Positions 17,854 to 25,953 of a DNA stretch of 64,000 nt are shown here, one piece after another (positions within the stretch are counted from its first letter, which is position 1; every line of letters begins with the position of its first letter). A model generated the notes under the pieces. That model was not told the DNA's origin. It ran no database searches and saw only the letters and a list, made by a program, of their open reading frames with translations. The position numbers were made by a program, and so were the translations under genes. The stretch is from DASQHW01 sp038238245 (lineage in GTDB: Bacteria; Actinomycetota; Acidimicrobiia; IMCC26256; PALSA-610): contig JBBRXX010000025.1 of NCBI GenBank assembly GCA_038238245.1, positions 1 through 64,000 of the forward strand, in the 5' to 3' direction.

Positions 17854-18147
17854 ATGGCGAGGTTCGTCCAGATCATCGAGTTCCAGACGTCGCGCCCCGA
17901 TGACGTGCAGGCATTGCACGAGCGGTGGCGGAGCGAAACCGAGGGAAAGCGGACTGCCGAACGCGTGACCGTGACGCAGGATCGTGACCGGCCGGGCACG
18001 TTCATCATCATCGCCGAGTTCCCGTCCTACGAGGACGCGATGAAGAACTCCGAGTTGCCCGAGACGCAACGTAACTCGGAGCAGATGATGAAGCTCGCGG
18101 ACAACGGCGCGACGTTCCGCAACCTCGAGGTCACGAACGAGCTGTAG
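17854..18147 (+). CDS. Small ABM-like (ferredoxin-fold) hypothetical protein
   Basis: A 97-residue protein beginning MARFVQIIEFQTSRPDDVQA and containing 'RPGTFIIIAEFPSYEDAMKN'. The betaalphabeta spacing resembles antibiotic-biosynthesis-monooxygenase-like dimeric folds, but no catalytic residue can be named. It has a strong GAGGAGG ribosome-binding site. It ends by running 17 bp into the convergent methyltransferase/Mug gene. It may be read with tkt-tal; a GTGCGGACGCAACGAAGC repeat fragment lies in the gap before it (17816-17837). Confidence 0.7.
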   Translation: MARFVQIIEFQTSRPDDVQALHERWRSETEGKRTAERVTVTQDRDRPGTFIIIAEFPSYEDAMKNSELPETQRNSEQMMKLADNGATFRNLEVTNEL

Positions 18148-19192
18148 CGCGCGCAACCGTTCGCAGGTGGTCGGCGAAGTCGGCCGGCTTCGCGTGCGCG
18201 TTCAAGCCGCTGGTGTTCGGCATGACGTACGTCGGCGCGCCCGCGAAGCCCGTTGGCTGCCAGCCGACTGCGGCGCGCTTGTCGATGGCCGAGCGATAAC
18301 CCGTCAGGCCGACGAAGCACACCGACCGCGGCCGTAGCCACTGCACGAGCCGGTCGATGCGTTCTCGCCCGTCGGCGTACTCGGCGACCGTCAGCTCGTC
18401 CGCGCCCTTCGACGCGCGGCGGACGAGATTTGTCATGCCGACGCCGTCGGCGCGAAGCGCGTGGTCGGGGTCGTGTGTACGCGTGACGAGCCCGGAGGCG
18501 AGCGCCGCGGGCCAGAACCGGTTCCCGGGACGGGCAAAGCCGATGCCGGTGTCGGCCGAGAGCAGGCTCGGATTCAGCCCGATGATCAACACGCGCATCC
18601 CGGGACCGACCGTGTCCGGCAGCATCCGCGCGCGTGTCGCCTCGACGTCCAGCCACTCCTCGCCGTCGTCGACGAACGGGTCGATATCGAAGCCGGCGCC
18701 TTCGACCACGTCCCGGAGCCGTTCCGCGGGCCACCACGTGAAGTGCCGGCCGGCGAACCGATCGTCGGCGTTCTCCTGGGTGCGATCGGACGTCACCTGC
18801 ACGTGCAACGCGCCACCGAGGGAGAGCGTGCGATGCAGGTCCGCGAGCGCCAGCGGCAGCCGTTCCGCGGGAATGTGCATGTAGGACCTGTGCGCCCACG
18901 CGCCGGTGAGCGCGGCGGCGCGGAACGGCAGCCGTTCGAGGTCGGCGACGACCGGCCACGCGTCCGGCGAGTACGAGCGCACCTGCGCCGCCATCGCCGA
19001 TGCGGCGTCGAACGCGACCACCGGCGATCCGAGGTCGCCACTGTGCCAGCCCGGACCGCAACCGACGTCGGCACGGACGCCCGGCGGCACGCGGGCGACG
19101 AACGCGTCCAGGGCCGCCGGGCGCGGCCGGCGGCGATGCTCGATCCAGTCCCCGACGTGGTGCTCGTAGACGTCGACGGTCTTGCGGTCCAT
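18131..19192 (-). CDS. SAM methyltransferase fused to Mug-type uracil-DNA glycosylase
   Basis: A 353-residue two-domain protein. Residues about 1-190 look like a class-I SAM-dependent methyltransferase: 'ADVGCGPGWHSGDL' (41-54) is motif I, 'LERLPFRAAALTGAWAH' motif II/IV, and 'TLSLGGALHVQV' motif V-VI. Residues about 199-353 are a mismatch-specific uracil/thymine-DNA glycosylase of the Mug family: 'GLNPSLLSADTGIGFARPGN' at 205-224 holds the catalytic loop, and 'PNTSGLNAH' at 325-333 is the second active-site motif. Mug removes U or T from G mispairs. The ATG at 19192 follows CATCAT by 6 nt. The fusion is intact and in frame; the methyltransferase target is unknown. Confidence 0.85.
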   Translation of the reverse strand: MDRKTVDVYEHHVGDWIEHRRRPRPAALDAFVARVPPGVRADVGCGPGWHSGDLGSPVVAFDAASAMAAQVRSYSPDAWPVVADLERLPFRAAALTGAWAHRSYMHIPAERLPLALADLHRTLSLGGALHVQVTSDRTQENADDRFAGRHFTWWPAERLRDVVEGAGFDIDPFVDDGEEWLDVEATRARMLPDTVGPGMRVLIIGLNPSLLSADTGIGFARPGNRFWPAALASGLVTRTHDPDHALRADGVGMTNLVRRASKGADELTVAEYADGRERIDRLVQWLRPRSVCFVGLTGYRSAIDKRAAVGWQPTGFAGAPTYVMPNTSGLNAHAKPADFADHLRTVARATARS

Positions 19193-19277
19193 CAGACGAT
19201 GATGGCGCGCGTCATGCGGGACCCGCACAAATCGTGACTCCACGCATGGGCCGCCCGGAGTGGGGCAGATTTGTAGC

Positions 19278-19346
19278 GTGCGGACGCAGCGGAGCCACGG
19301 ACGGCGCAGCGAGGGAGCCATGTCGTAGTGCGGACGCAGCGGAGCC
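19278..19346. repeat. Two copies of a 19-bp purine-rich repeat
   Basis: GTGCGGACGCAGCGGAGCC occurs at 19278-19296 and again at 19328-19346, a period of 50 bp. Each is followed by a diverged ACGGACGGC-type tail, and 'GACGGCGCAGCGAGGGAGCC' lies between. A weaker relative, GTGCGGACGCAACGAAGC, lies at 17816. The second copy runs almost into the pgl start. The array occupies the divergent spacer between the Mug-fusion gene and pgl and shares its AGCGGAGC core with the 57-bp repeat at 1192. Confidence 0.85.
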
Positions 19347-19359
19347 GGGGACGGCCTTA

Positions 19360-19986
19360 GTGCTTCCCGGCCAGGTACGTGTGGTCGAAGACGTGGCACA
19401 CGCGTTCGCGCGTGTCGTCGCGGAGATCGCGCCCCGGTCGATTGCCTTGTCCGGCGGCGAGACCGCGCGCCTCTGCTACGCCGCGCTCCGCGAGGAGCCC
19501 GTCGACTGGCTGATGGTCGCGGTCTTCTTGGGCGACGAACGCATTGTCCCGGTCGAGTCCGAGGAGTCGAACGAAGGCATGGCCCGGCGGGTCCTGCTCG
19601 ACGTCGTGCAACCGCGTGTGGTCCATTCGATGGTCGGCATCGGCGCCGACGGCTACGACGCGCTGGTCCGGTCCTCGCCGCCGATCGACATCGTGCATCT
19701 CGGCCTCGGACCGGATGGTCACACGGCGTCGCTGTTCCCCGGCTCACCTGCGCTGGAGGAGCGCGACCGCTTCGTCGTCGAGACGGAGGACGACCAGCAC
19801 CCGTACCGGCGCATTACGTTCACGTTCCCGGCCATCGAGCGGGCGCACCTCGCGCTCGTGACGGTGGCCGGCGAAGACAAGCGAGAAGCGGTCGCACGCA
19901 TCAGGGCCGGCGAGGATCTGCCCGGTGCGCGCATTCGCGCGGAACGCGTGCTGTGGCTCGGCGACCGGGCCGCGCTCGGCGACTAA
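19360..19986 (+). CDS. pgl: 6-phosphogluconolactonase
   Basis: A 208-residue enzyme that hydrolyses 6-phosphoglucono-lactone in the oxidative pentose phosphate pathway. 'IALSGGETARLCYAAL' near 28-43, 'VFLGDERIVP' near 54-63 and 'HLGLGPDGHTASLFPGSPAL' near 111-130 are the family blocks. I start at the GTG 19360, giving the usual 'VLPGQVRVVEDVAHAF' opening; another GTG lies at 19381. In many actinobacteria pgl follows tkt-tal-zwf-opcA; here zwf and opcA are missing between tal and pgl, and the spacer carries repeats and the Mug-fusion gene. Confidence 0.93.
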   Translation: MLPGQVRVVEDVAHAFARVVAEIAPRSIALSGGETARLCYAALREEPVDWLMVAVFLGDERIVPVESEESNEGMARRVLLDVVQPRVVHSMVGIGADGYDALVRSSPPIDIVHLGLGPDGHTASLFPGSPALEERDRFVVETEDDQHPYRRITFTFPAIERAHLALVTVAGEDKREAVARIRAGEDLPGARIRAERVLWLGDRAALGD

Positions 19987-20000
19987 CAGGAGGTCCTTGC

Positions 20001-20345
20001 ATGGCGATCACCGGCGTTCACTGCCTGCTCTACACCGAACAGGCCGAAGCGCTGCGAGCGACGCTGCGCGATGTGTTCGAGCTGCCGCACGTCGACGCGC
20101 ACGACGGTTGGTTGATCTTCGCCTTGCCGCCGGCCGAGTTGGGCGTACACCCCGCGGAAGGGCCGTAGCACGAGATCTCGTTCATGTGCGACGACGTCGA
20201 AGCGACCATGCGCGACCTCGCCGCGAAGGGCATCGAGTTCCGCGGCGCGCCCGAGAACCAGGGCTTCGGGATCGTGGCGACCATGGTGCTGCCCGGCGGC
20301 GTCGACGTGATGCTCTACGAACCCCGCCACAAAACCGCCCTGTGA
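20001..20345 (+). pseudogene. VOC family protein interrupted by an in-frame amber codon
   Basis: The frame opens at ATG 20001 with a strong AGGAGGT site 14 bp after pgl. It reads 55 codons (MAITGVHCLLYTEQAEALRA.. to ..VHPAEGP), then meets TAG at 20166-20168, and continues in the same frame as a normal VOC C-terminal half (HEISFMCDDVEATMRDLAAK.. ..LPGGVDVMLYEP) to TGA at 20343-20345. Without the TAG it would be a standard 114-residue single-domain VOC protein. A point mutation or a sequence error is the likely cause. Readthrough cannot be excluded, but no pyrrolysine machinery is seen in the window. Confidence 0.75.
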
Positions 20346-20374
20346 CCGAGCCGCACCGCAAATGTTCCAACAGA

Positions 20375-20413
20375 TTGGACGCTGGGCCCGCCACAGGCGG
20401 GCTGAGCGTCCAA
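20375..20413. terminator. Long two-part hairpin, probable terminator
   Basis: TTGGACGCT (20375-20383) pairs perfectly with AGCGTCCAA (20405-20413). Inside, GCCCGCC and GGCGGGC pair around an ACA loop, leaving only a 2x2 internal bulge. It sits 30 bp past the broken VOC gene and just before the fbiC promoter at 20437. There is no T-run. It most likely ends the pgl transcript and insulates fbiC. Confidence 0.6.
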
Positions 20414-20449
20414 AGAGATGGAGCGCGCGGACAAACTAGGGTCGCCGCC

Positions 20450-22798
20450 ATGCGCACTGCTTCTGGGTTCCGGGAGCTGCTCGACATCCCCCTGGACGAG
20501 CTGATGCCCGTCGCGGCGGCGCGCCGTGATGCCCGTTTCGGGCGACGCATCACGTTCTCGCCCAAGATCTTCGTCCCGCTCACGATGCTGTGCCGCGATC
20601 GCTGCGGATACTGCACCTTCGCCAAGCCGCCCGCTCGGCTGGACGCGCCCTTCCTCACGCCCGATCAGGTACTGGAGCTGGCAACACGGGGCGCCGCCCT
20701 CGGGTGCTTCGAGGCGCTGTTCACGCTCGGCGAGGCGCCCGAGGCCCGCTACCCGCAAGCGGCCGAATGGCTCCGCGCGCAGGGCCACGCGTCGACCGTC
20801 GAGTACCTCGCCGCGATCGCCAAGCGTGTGCTCGACGAGACGGGCCTGTTGCCGCACGCAAATGCGGGCGCGCTGTCCGAAGACGAGCTTCTGCTCCTGC
20901 GCGCCGTCAGCCCGTCGCAGGGGATGATGGTCGAGACGCTCGCGGCCCGGTTGGGTGAGCCCGGCGGTCCGCACCACGGCGCCCGCGACAAGACCCCGGA
21001 ACGCCGGCTCGCGACGCTGCATGCCGCGGGGCGAGCACGGGTGGCGTTCACCACCGGCATCCTCGTCGGCATCGGCGAGACACGCGCCGAGCGCATCGAC
21101 GCGCTGGTCGCGATCGCGAACGCGCATCTCGAGCACGGTCACGTGCAAGAGGTGATCGTCCAGAACTTCCTGCCGAAGCCCGGCACCGCGATGCACCGCG
21201 ACCCGGCATGCGCGACCGACGAGTTCTTGTGGTCGATCGCGGCCGCGCGCATCATCCTTCCGGAGGACGTGCACCTCCAGGCGCCCCCCAACCTCAGCGA
21301 CGACCTCGCACCGTTGCTGGCGGCGGGCATCGACGACTGGGGGGGCGTCTCGCCGCTCACGATCGATCACGTGAACCCCGAGCGGCCGTGGCCCGCGCTC
21401 GAGCGGTTGCACGCGGCCACCGAGGCCGAGGGCTTCGCGCTCGCACCACGTCTCACGGTGTACCCGGACTTCGTGCAGCGGCCCGACGAGTGGCTGCATC
21501 CCGACGTGCGGACGGCGGTGTTGGTCGCGTCCGACCTCGAAGGCCTCGCACGCGACACGGCCTGGTCACCGGGTCGCGACGACCTCGCGCCGCCGACGAT
21601 CCTTCCGAGTGCGTCTCCTGCACGCGCGGGCGGTCCGGTCGGTGAGGTGCTCGAGGGAGTGCTGGCGGGGACCGAGGTCGGCGTCGACGAGATCGTCACG
21701 CTCCTGGGCGCACGCGGCCCGGAGGTCCGGCGCGTCGCCGAGGTCGCGGACCAGCTGCGCCGCGAGATCACCGGCGACGAAGTGACGTTCGTCCGCAATC
21801 GCAACATCAACTACACGAACGTGTGCACGTTCCGGTGCAAGTTCTGCGCGTTCTCGAAGGGCCCACTCTCGCTCAACCTGCGTGGCAACCCGTACCTGAT
21901 CGAGATCGAGGAGATGCAGCGCCGCGTCGTCGAGGCCGTGGAATGCGGCGCGACCGAGGTCTGCCTGCAGGGCGGCATCCATCCCGACTTCGACGGTGAC
22001 TACTACGTCGACGTCGCCCGGGCGGTGAAGGCGGTCGCGCCCGAGATCCACGTGCACGGGTTCACCGCGCTGGAGGTCACCGAAGGCGCGCGCCGTCTCG
22101 ACATGCCGCTGCGCGACTACCTGTTGCGGGTCAAGGACGCCGGGCTCGCCACTCTGCCCGGGACTGCCGCCGAGATCCTCGACGACGAAGTCCGGGCGAT
22201 CATCTGTCCCGACAAGGTCACCACCGACGAGTGGCTGGAAGCGCACCGCACCGCCCATTCGGTCGGGCTGCGTTCGAACGTCACGATCATGCACGGCTCG
22301 GTCGAGCGGCCCGTGCACGTCGCGCGGCATCTCGTGCGGACGCGTGACCTCCAGAAGGAGACCGGCGGCTTCACCGAGTTCGTGCCGCTGCCGTTCGTCC
22401 ACATGGCGACGCCGATCTTCATACAGGGCAAAGCGCGCCGCGGCCCGACCTTTCGTGAGGTCCTGCTGATGCACGCCGTCGGCCGCATCGCATATCGGGA
22501 GACGATTCCCAACGTGCAGGTGTCGTGGGTCAAGTGCGGCGTCGCGGGTTCGCGCCAGGTGTTGCAGGCCGGCGCCAACGACCTCGGCGGCACGCTCATG
22601 GACGAGAACATCTCCCGCGCCGCGGGTGCGAGCCACGGCCAGGAGCTCGACGAGCACGAGTTCCGGTCGATCGTCGAGCCGATCGGCCGCACACTCGCCC
22701 AGCGCACGACGCTCTACGGAAGAGTGAAGACCAAAGGACGGCGTCTGCGGCCCGTCGAGGAGGCTCCGGTGACCGTGACGCTCGGGAGGCCTTCGTGA
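20450..22798 (+). CDS. fbiC: 7,8-didemethyl-8-hydroxy-5-deazariboflavin (FO) synthase, CofG-CofH fusion
   Basis: A 782-residue bifunctional radical-SAM enzyme that makes FO, the deazaflavin core of coenzyme F420, from tyrosine and a riboflavin precursor. The CofG half carries the CxxxCxxC cluster motif at Cys48, Cys52 and Cys55 (CRDRCGYC); the CofH half carries it at Cys459, Cys463 and Cys466 (CTFRCKFC). The fusion is typical of actinobacteria. I chose the ATG at 20450: TAGGGT at 20437-20442 ends 7 nt upstream, consistent with a leaderless message; the open frame further upstream belongs to other genes. Its stop overlaps the sugar kinase start (GTGA). The LLM-family protein at 57219 is a candidate F420 user. 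Confidence 0.96.
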   Translation: MRTASGFRELLDIPLDELMPVAAARRDARFGRRITFSPKIFVPLTMLCRDRCGYCTFAKPPARLDAPFLTPDQVLELATRGAALGCFEALFTLGEAPEARYPQAAEWLRAQGHASTVEYLAAIAKRVLDETGLLPHANAGALSEDELLLLRAVSPSQGMMVETLAARLGEPGGPHHGARDKTPERRLATLHAAGRARVAFTTGILVGIGETRAERIDALVAIANAHLEHGHVQEVIVQNFLPKPGTAMHRDPACATDEFLWSIAAARIILPEDVHLQAPPNLSDDLAPLLAAGIDDWGGVSPLTIDHVNPERPWPALERLHAATEAEGFALAPRLTVYPDFVQRPDEWLHPDVRTAVLVASDLEGLARDTAWSPGRDDLAPPTILPSASPARAGGPVGEVLEGVLAGTEVGVDEIVTLLGARGPEVRRVAEVADQLRREITGDEVTFVRNRNINYTNVCTFRCKFCAFSKGPLSLNLRGNPYLIEIEEMQRRVVEAVECGATEVCLQGGIHPDFDGDYYVDVARAVKAVAPEIHVHGFTALEVTEGARRLDMPLRDYLLRVKDAGLATLPGTAAEILDDEVRAIICPDKVTTDEWLEAHRTAHSVGLRSNVTIMHGSVERPVHVARHLVRTRDLQKETGGFTEFVPLPFVHMATPIFIQGKARRGPTFREVLLMHAVGRIAYRETIPNVQVSWVKCGVAGSRQVLQAGANDLGGTLMDENISRAAGASHGQELDEHEFRSIVEPIGRTLAQRTTLYGRVKTKGRRLRPVEEAPVTVTLGRPS

Positions 22799-23781
22799 GC
22801 CGGTTCGATGTCGTCGCCATCGGCAACGCGCTGGTCGACGTACTGGCATACGAGGACGAATCGTTCGTCGTTCGCACCGGTGTGGACCACGGCACCACCA
22901 CGCTCGTCGACGGTGCCCGCTCCGAAGAGATCTACGCACAGATGGGTCCGGCGGCCGAGATGTCGGGCGGCTCGGCCGGCAACACGGCGGCCGGTCTGGC
23001 GTCCTTCGGTGGGCGCGCGGCATACATCGGACGCGTCGCCGACGACGCATTCGGCAAGGTGTTCGCACACGACCTGCGCAGCCTCGGGGTGCACTTCGAT
23101 TCGCCGATCGCGTCCGACGGCGCGCCGACCGGGCGATGCCTCGTCATCGTGACCCCGGACGCCGAGCGCACGATGTGCACGTATCTCGGCGCGGGCGCCG
23201 AGCTCGACGTGCATTACGTCGACGAAGCCGTGATCGAAGCGGCGGCGGTGACGTACCTCGAGGGATACGTGTGGGACCCGCCGCCGGCCAAGGTCGCGGT
23301 GCGACGGGCCGCGGAGATCGCGCACCGAGCCGATCAGCGCGTCGCGTTGACGCTTTCGGATCCGTTCTGTGTCGAGCGGCACCGCGCCGAGTTCCTCGAG
23401 CTCGTCGAGTCCGACGTCGACATCCTCTTCGCCAACGAGGACGAGATCACGAGGCTGTACGAGGTCGAGACGTTCGACGAGGCCCTGCACCGCGTGCGCG
23501 GCCATTGCGACATCGCGGCACTGACGCGCGGTGCGCTCGGCTCGGTCATCGTCGCCGGCGACGACATGCACGTCATCGACGCGCATCCCACCCAGGTCGT
23601 CGACACGACCGGCGCCGGTGACCTCTACGCGGCCGGGTTCCTCTACGGCTTCACGCACGGCCAAGACCTCGCGACGTCCGGAAAGCTCGCGTCGCTGGCC
23701 GCGGCCGAGGTCATCTCGCACCTGGGCGCGCGCCCGGCGCGGCCGCTCGCGGAGCTGGCGGCGCCGCTGCTCGGGCACTGA
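22795..23781 (+). CDS. PfkB-family carbohydrate/nucleoside kinase (adenosine kinase-like)
   Basis: A 328-residue ribokinase-fold kinase. 'AIGNALVDVLAYEDESF' (9-25) opens it, 'SGGSAGNTAAGLASFGGRAA' near 58-77 is PfkB signature 1, and 'VDTTGAGDLYAAGFLYGF' near 268-285 is signature 2 with the catalytic Asp in GAGD. The pattern is close to bacterial adenosine/ribokinase-like proteins, and the exact sugar or nucleoside is not determinable. The GTG start overlaps the fbiC stop by 4 bp, so expression is coupled to F420 synthesis. Confidence 0.88.
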   Translation: MSRFDVVAIGNALVDVLAYEDESFVVRTGVDHGTTTLVDGARSEEIYAQMGPAAEMSGGSAGNTAAGLASFGGRAAYIGRVADDAFGKVFAHDLRSLGVHFDSPIASDGAPTGRCLVIVTPDAERTMCTYLGAGAELDVHYVDEAVIEAAAVTYLEGYVWDPPPAKVAVRRAAEIAHRADQRVALTLSDPFCVERHRAEFLELVESDVDILFANEDEITRLYEVETFDEALHRVRGHCDIAALTRGALGSVIVAGDDMHVIDAHPTQVVDTTGAGDLYAAGFLYGFTHGQDLATSGKLASLAAAEVISHLGARPARPLAELAAPLLGH

Positions 23782-23807
23782 GCGAGGGCTCAGTAGCCTT
23801 GTAAGTC

Positions 23808-24845
23808 GTGGCACGCTTCCCGCGGTATCGCACCGGCGACGCCGAGCTCGACCAGCAGATCGGCGACCTGATCACCAAGGTCGGCGACATACGTGACAGC
23901 GACCTGCTGTTCGAGATGACCGTCTCCGCGGTGCGCCTCGCGCGCGACCACGCGAGCCGCGGTGACATGAAGCTCGCGAACGCGGCGTTGAAGGAGATGC
24001 GCTATGCATTCGCGGTCTTCGAGCCGTACCGGTCGGCGCGCAAGGCTGCGATCTTCGGGTCGGCCCGGACGAGGCGCGACGACCCGCTGTACGAGCAGAC
24101 CGTCGCGCTCGCGCAGGGCCTCGCCGAGGTCGACTGGATGGTGATCACGGGCGCGGGCCCGGGGATCATGGAGGCGGGCATCGAAGGTGCGGGCGCCGCC
24201 AACTCGTTCGGTGTCAGCATCCGGCTGCCGTTCGAGGCAGCCACCACACAGTTCCTCGCCGACGACCCCAAGCTCGTCAACTTCCGCTACTTCTTCACGC
24301 GCAAGGTCACGTTCGTGAAAGAGGCGAACGCCTTCGTGCTGCTGCCCGGCGGCTTCGGAACGCTCGACGAGGGCTTCGAGCTGCTGACGCTCGTACAGAC
24401 CGGCAAGGCGCCGCCGGCGCCGATCATCCTGCTCGACGTTCCCGGCGGGACGTTTTGGTTGACGTGGATGCAGTTCATCGAGCGGGAGCTCCGGGCGCGG
24501 GGCTACATCTCGCCCGAGGACGTGAACCTCGTGACGATCACCGACGACGTGGCCGTCGCGCTCGAGGAGATCACGCGCTTCTACCGGAACTATCACTCGC
24601 TGCGGTTCGTCGGCGGAGATCTCGTGCTGCGTATGCAGCAGCTGCCCCCGCCGGCCGTCATCGATCAGCTCAACGAGGACTTCACCGACATCCTGGTGAG
24701 CGGCAAGATCGAGGCGGCAGAGGCCAGCAAGGCCGAGATCGGCGACAAGGACGTCCCCGACCTGCCCCGGTTGAAGATGCGCTTCAACCGCCACTCGTAC
24801 GCGCGCCTCCGCGAGCTGATCAACCGGCTCAACGCGGTCGATTGA
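23808..24845 (+). CDS. LOG family protein (TIGR00730-like, large form)
   Basis: A 345-residue Rossmann-fold protein of the LOG/'lysine decarboxylase-like' family, which includes cytokinin-riboside phosphoribohydrolases and nucleotide 5'-monophosphate nucleosidases. The hallmark 'LLPGGFGTLDEGFELLTL' lies near 178-195 and 'VITGAGPGIMEAGIEGA' near 110-126. It has extra N-terminal (about 1-75) and C-terminal (about 260-345) helical parts compared with the 190-residue plant-like LOG. Start GTG 23808; TAGCCT at 23794-23799 ends 8 nt before it, suggesting a leaderless message. Confidence 0.87.
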   Translation: MARFPRYRTGDAELDQQIGDLITKVGDIRDSDLLFEMTVSAVRLARDHASRGDMKLANAALKEMRYAFAVFEPYRSARKAAIFGSARTRRDDPLYEQTVALAQGLAEVDWMVITGAGPGIMEAGIEGAGAANSFGVSIRLPFEAATTQFLADDPKLVNFRYFFTRKVTFVKEANAFVLLPGGFGTLDEGFELLTLVQTGKAPPAPIILLDVPGGTFWLTWMQFIERELRARGYISPEDVNLVTITDDVAVALEEITRFYRNYHSLRFVGGDLVLRMQQLPPPAVIDQLNEDFTDILVSGKIEAAEASKAEIGDKDVPDLPRLKMRFNRHSYARLRELINRLNAVD

Positions 24846-24866
24846 CGGAGACGCCCGGCGGAACGG

Positions 24867-24950
24867 TCAGTGGACGTCGACGCGGTGGCGGGATGTCTCC
24901 TCGCTCACGCTTACGAAGTGATACAGGACGTGCAGGACTTTCCTCAGCAT
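24867..24950 (-). CDS. Possible 27-residue peptide behind a DosR-like box
   Basis: A short frame starts at ATG 24948-24950 and reads MLRKVLHVLYHFVSVSEE and nine more residues. It has a good ribosome-binding site (GGGAGG, 5 nt from the ATG). A GGGACTTTTGTCCC palindrome lies 54 bp upstream of the start. It is convergent with the LOG gene. It could be a regulatory leader or a small stress peptide; it may equally be the untranslated end of another transcript. No homolog is recognised. Confidence 0.35.
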   Translation of the reverse strand: MLRKVLHVLYHFVSVSEETSRHRVDVH

Positions 24951-25004
24951 CGAGGCCTCCCTCGGCTCTGTCTTCGTATCGGCCGATGATCGGCGTCGAT
25001 CGAG

Positions 25005-25018
25005 GGGACTTTTGTCCC
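25005..25018. promoter_or_regulatory. DosR/DevR-like palindromic box
   Basis: GGGACTTTTGTCCC is a perfect GGGAC/GTCCC palindrome around TTTT. Against the 20-bp mycobacterial DosR consensus as I recall it (TTSGGGACTWWAGTCCCSAA) the surrounding 20 bases match at 16 positions. It lies just past the sulfotransferase stop codon and upstream of the leftward 27-codon ORF. Binding is inferred from the motif only; no dosR or dosS gene is in the window. Confidence 0.5.
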
Positions 25019-25029
25019 GAGACGACGGG

Positions 25030-25953
25030 TCAAACGGCGCCGTGGTGCGCCCAGGCGGCGAGATCGGGCGCCGCGAGCTCGTCCACGCGCCGGAAGTAGC
25101 GCTCGACGTCGGTGTCGTCGAGGAGGCGCCGCCATTGGCCGCTCGTGCCGGAATTGAAGAACCGTTGGTTGTCCTGCCAGATCGCCGCGTTGGAGACCTC
25201 GGGCGCAACCTCGTCGGCGCGGCGGCGCATGTCGTCGAAGCACGCGGCGCGCACGAGCGCGGGCCAGCGGTCCTCGGGAACCTCGATCCCTAGCCGCTTC
25301 GCGAGACGTCGCATCTCGCCTTCGAGGTCCGCGATCAGGTCGTCGTAGTGCAACATCACGATGTTCGCCCGGTCACGGGCGTCCCAGAACGTTCCGAGGT
25401 GATGGAGCGTCTGGTGCAGGCTCATCCAATCGACGACCGAACGGGTGTCGTCCACCCATTCCCAGAACCGGTCGATCTCGTGCTCGAGCCGTACGGGAGG
25501 TCCTTCGGCAAGCCGTTCCATGATGTCGTCGAGCCCGACGGCGTCGTGGCGGGCGGCCAGCACGGCCAGGATGTCCATGTTGGCCCAGTGGTTGTCCCAC
25601 GACAGGAACACGTCACGGGGATCGCGTCCGACACAGATGTACGTGACGTCCTCGCGGTATGGCAGCCCATCGAGCGGAGTATGGGACTTGATGAAGCGCC
25701 GATGCCGTTGGGCATCGAGGTCGGCGATGATTGATTCTGCGGTACGCGTCTGCATGTCCAACCACGGTGACAGGACATCGAGCGGCTGCGACAACTCCGG
25801 GGCTTGGAAGATCAGCAGCGCGCAGATCATCTGCGTCCACGTCGTGCCGCACTTGGGCGGCGTGCTGATGACGATGTCGCCGGGACGCTGCGCGAACCCA
25901 TCCCAGCGCGCGCTGTCGTACAGCAGCGACTTGTAGTGGACGAGGTCCGCCAT
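25030..25953 (-). CDS. PAPS-dependent sulfotransferase
   Basis: A 307-residue cytosolic-type sulfotransferase that transfers sulfate from PAPS to an alcohol, phenol or amine. The 5'-phosphosulfate loop is STPPKCGTTWTQ at 30-41, the likely catalytic His is His91 in 'IKSHTPLDGLP', and the 3'-phosphate motif is 'CVGRDPRDVFLSW' at 107-119. The C-terminal GxxGxW-type element appears as 'SGTSGQWRRLL'. Its ATG overlaps the stop of the small upstream gene by one base, so it is the last gene of the glcDEF operon. The acceptor is unknown. Confidence 0.9.
   Translation of the reverse strand: MADLVHYKSLLYDSARWDGFAQRPGDIVISTPPKCGTTWTQMICALLIFQAPELSQPLDVLSPWLDMQTRTAESIIADLDAQRHRRFIKSHTPLDGLPYREDVTYICVGRDPRDVFLSWDNHWANMDILAVLAARHDAVGLDDIMERLAEGPPVRLEHEIDRFWEWVDDTRSVVDWMSLHQTLHHLGTFWDARDRANIVMLHYDDLIADLEGEMRRLAKRLGIEVPEDRWPALVRAACFDDMRRRADEVAPEVSNAAIWQDNQRFFNSGTSGQWRRLLDDTDVERYFRRVDELAAPDLAAWAHHGAV

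Noticed and set aside
20166..20168. Pyrrolysine or readthrough at the amber codon
   Set aside because: No pylT, pylS or stem-loop is visible, and a VOC domain has no known need for it; a lesion or error is simpler.
19925..20449. Upstream extension of the fbiC frame
   Set aside because: It overlaps pgl and the VOC gene in another frame and contains the 20375 hairpin; ATG 20450 has a matching -10 box.
24960..25000. tRNA or riboswitch in the spacer with the DosR-like box
   Set aside because: No cloverleaf or known aptamer motif could be drawn; only short palindromes are present.
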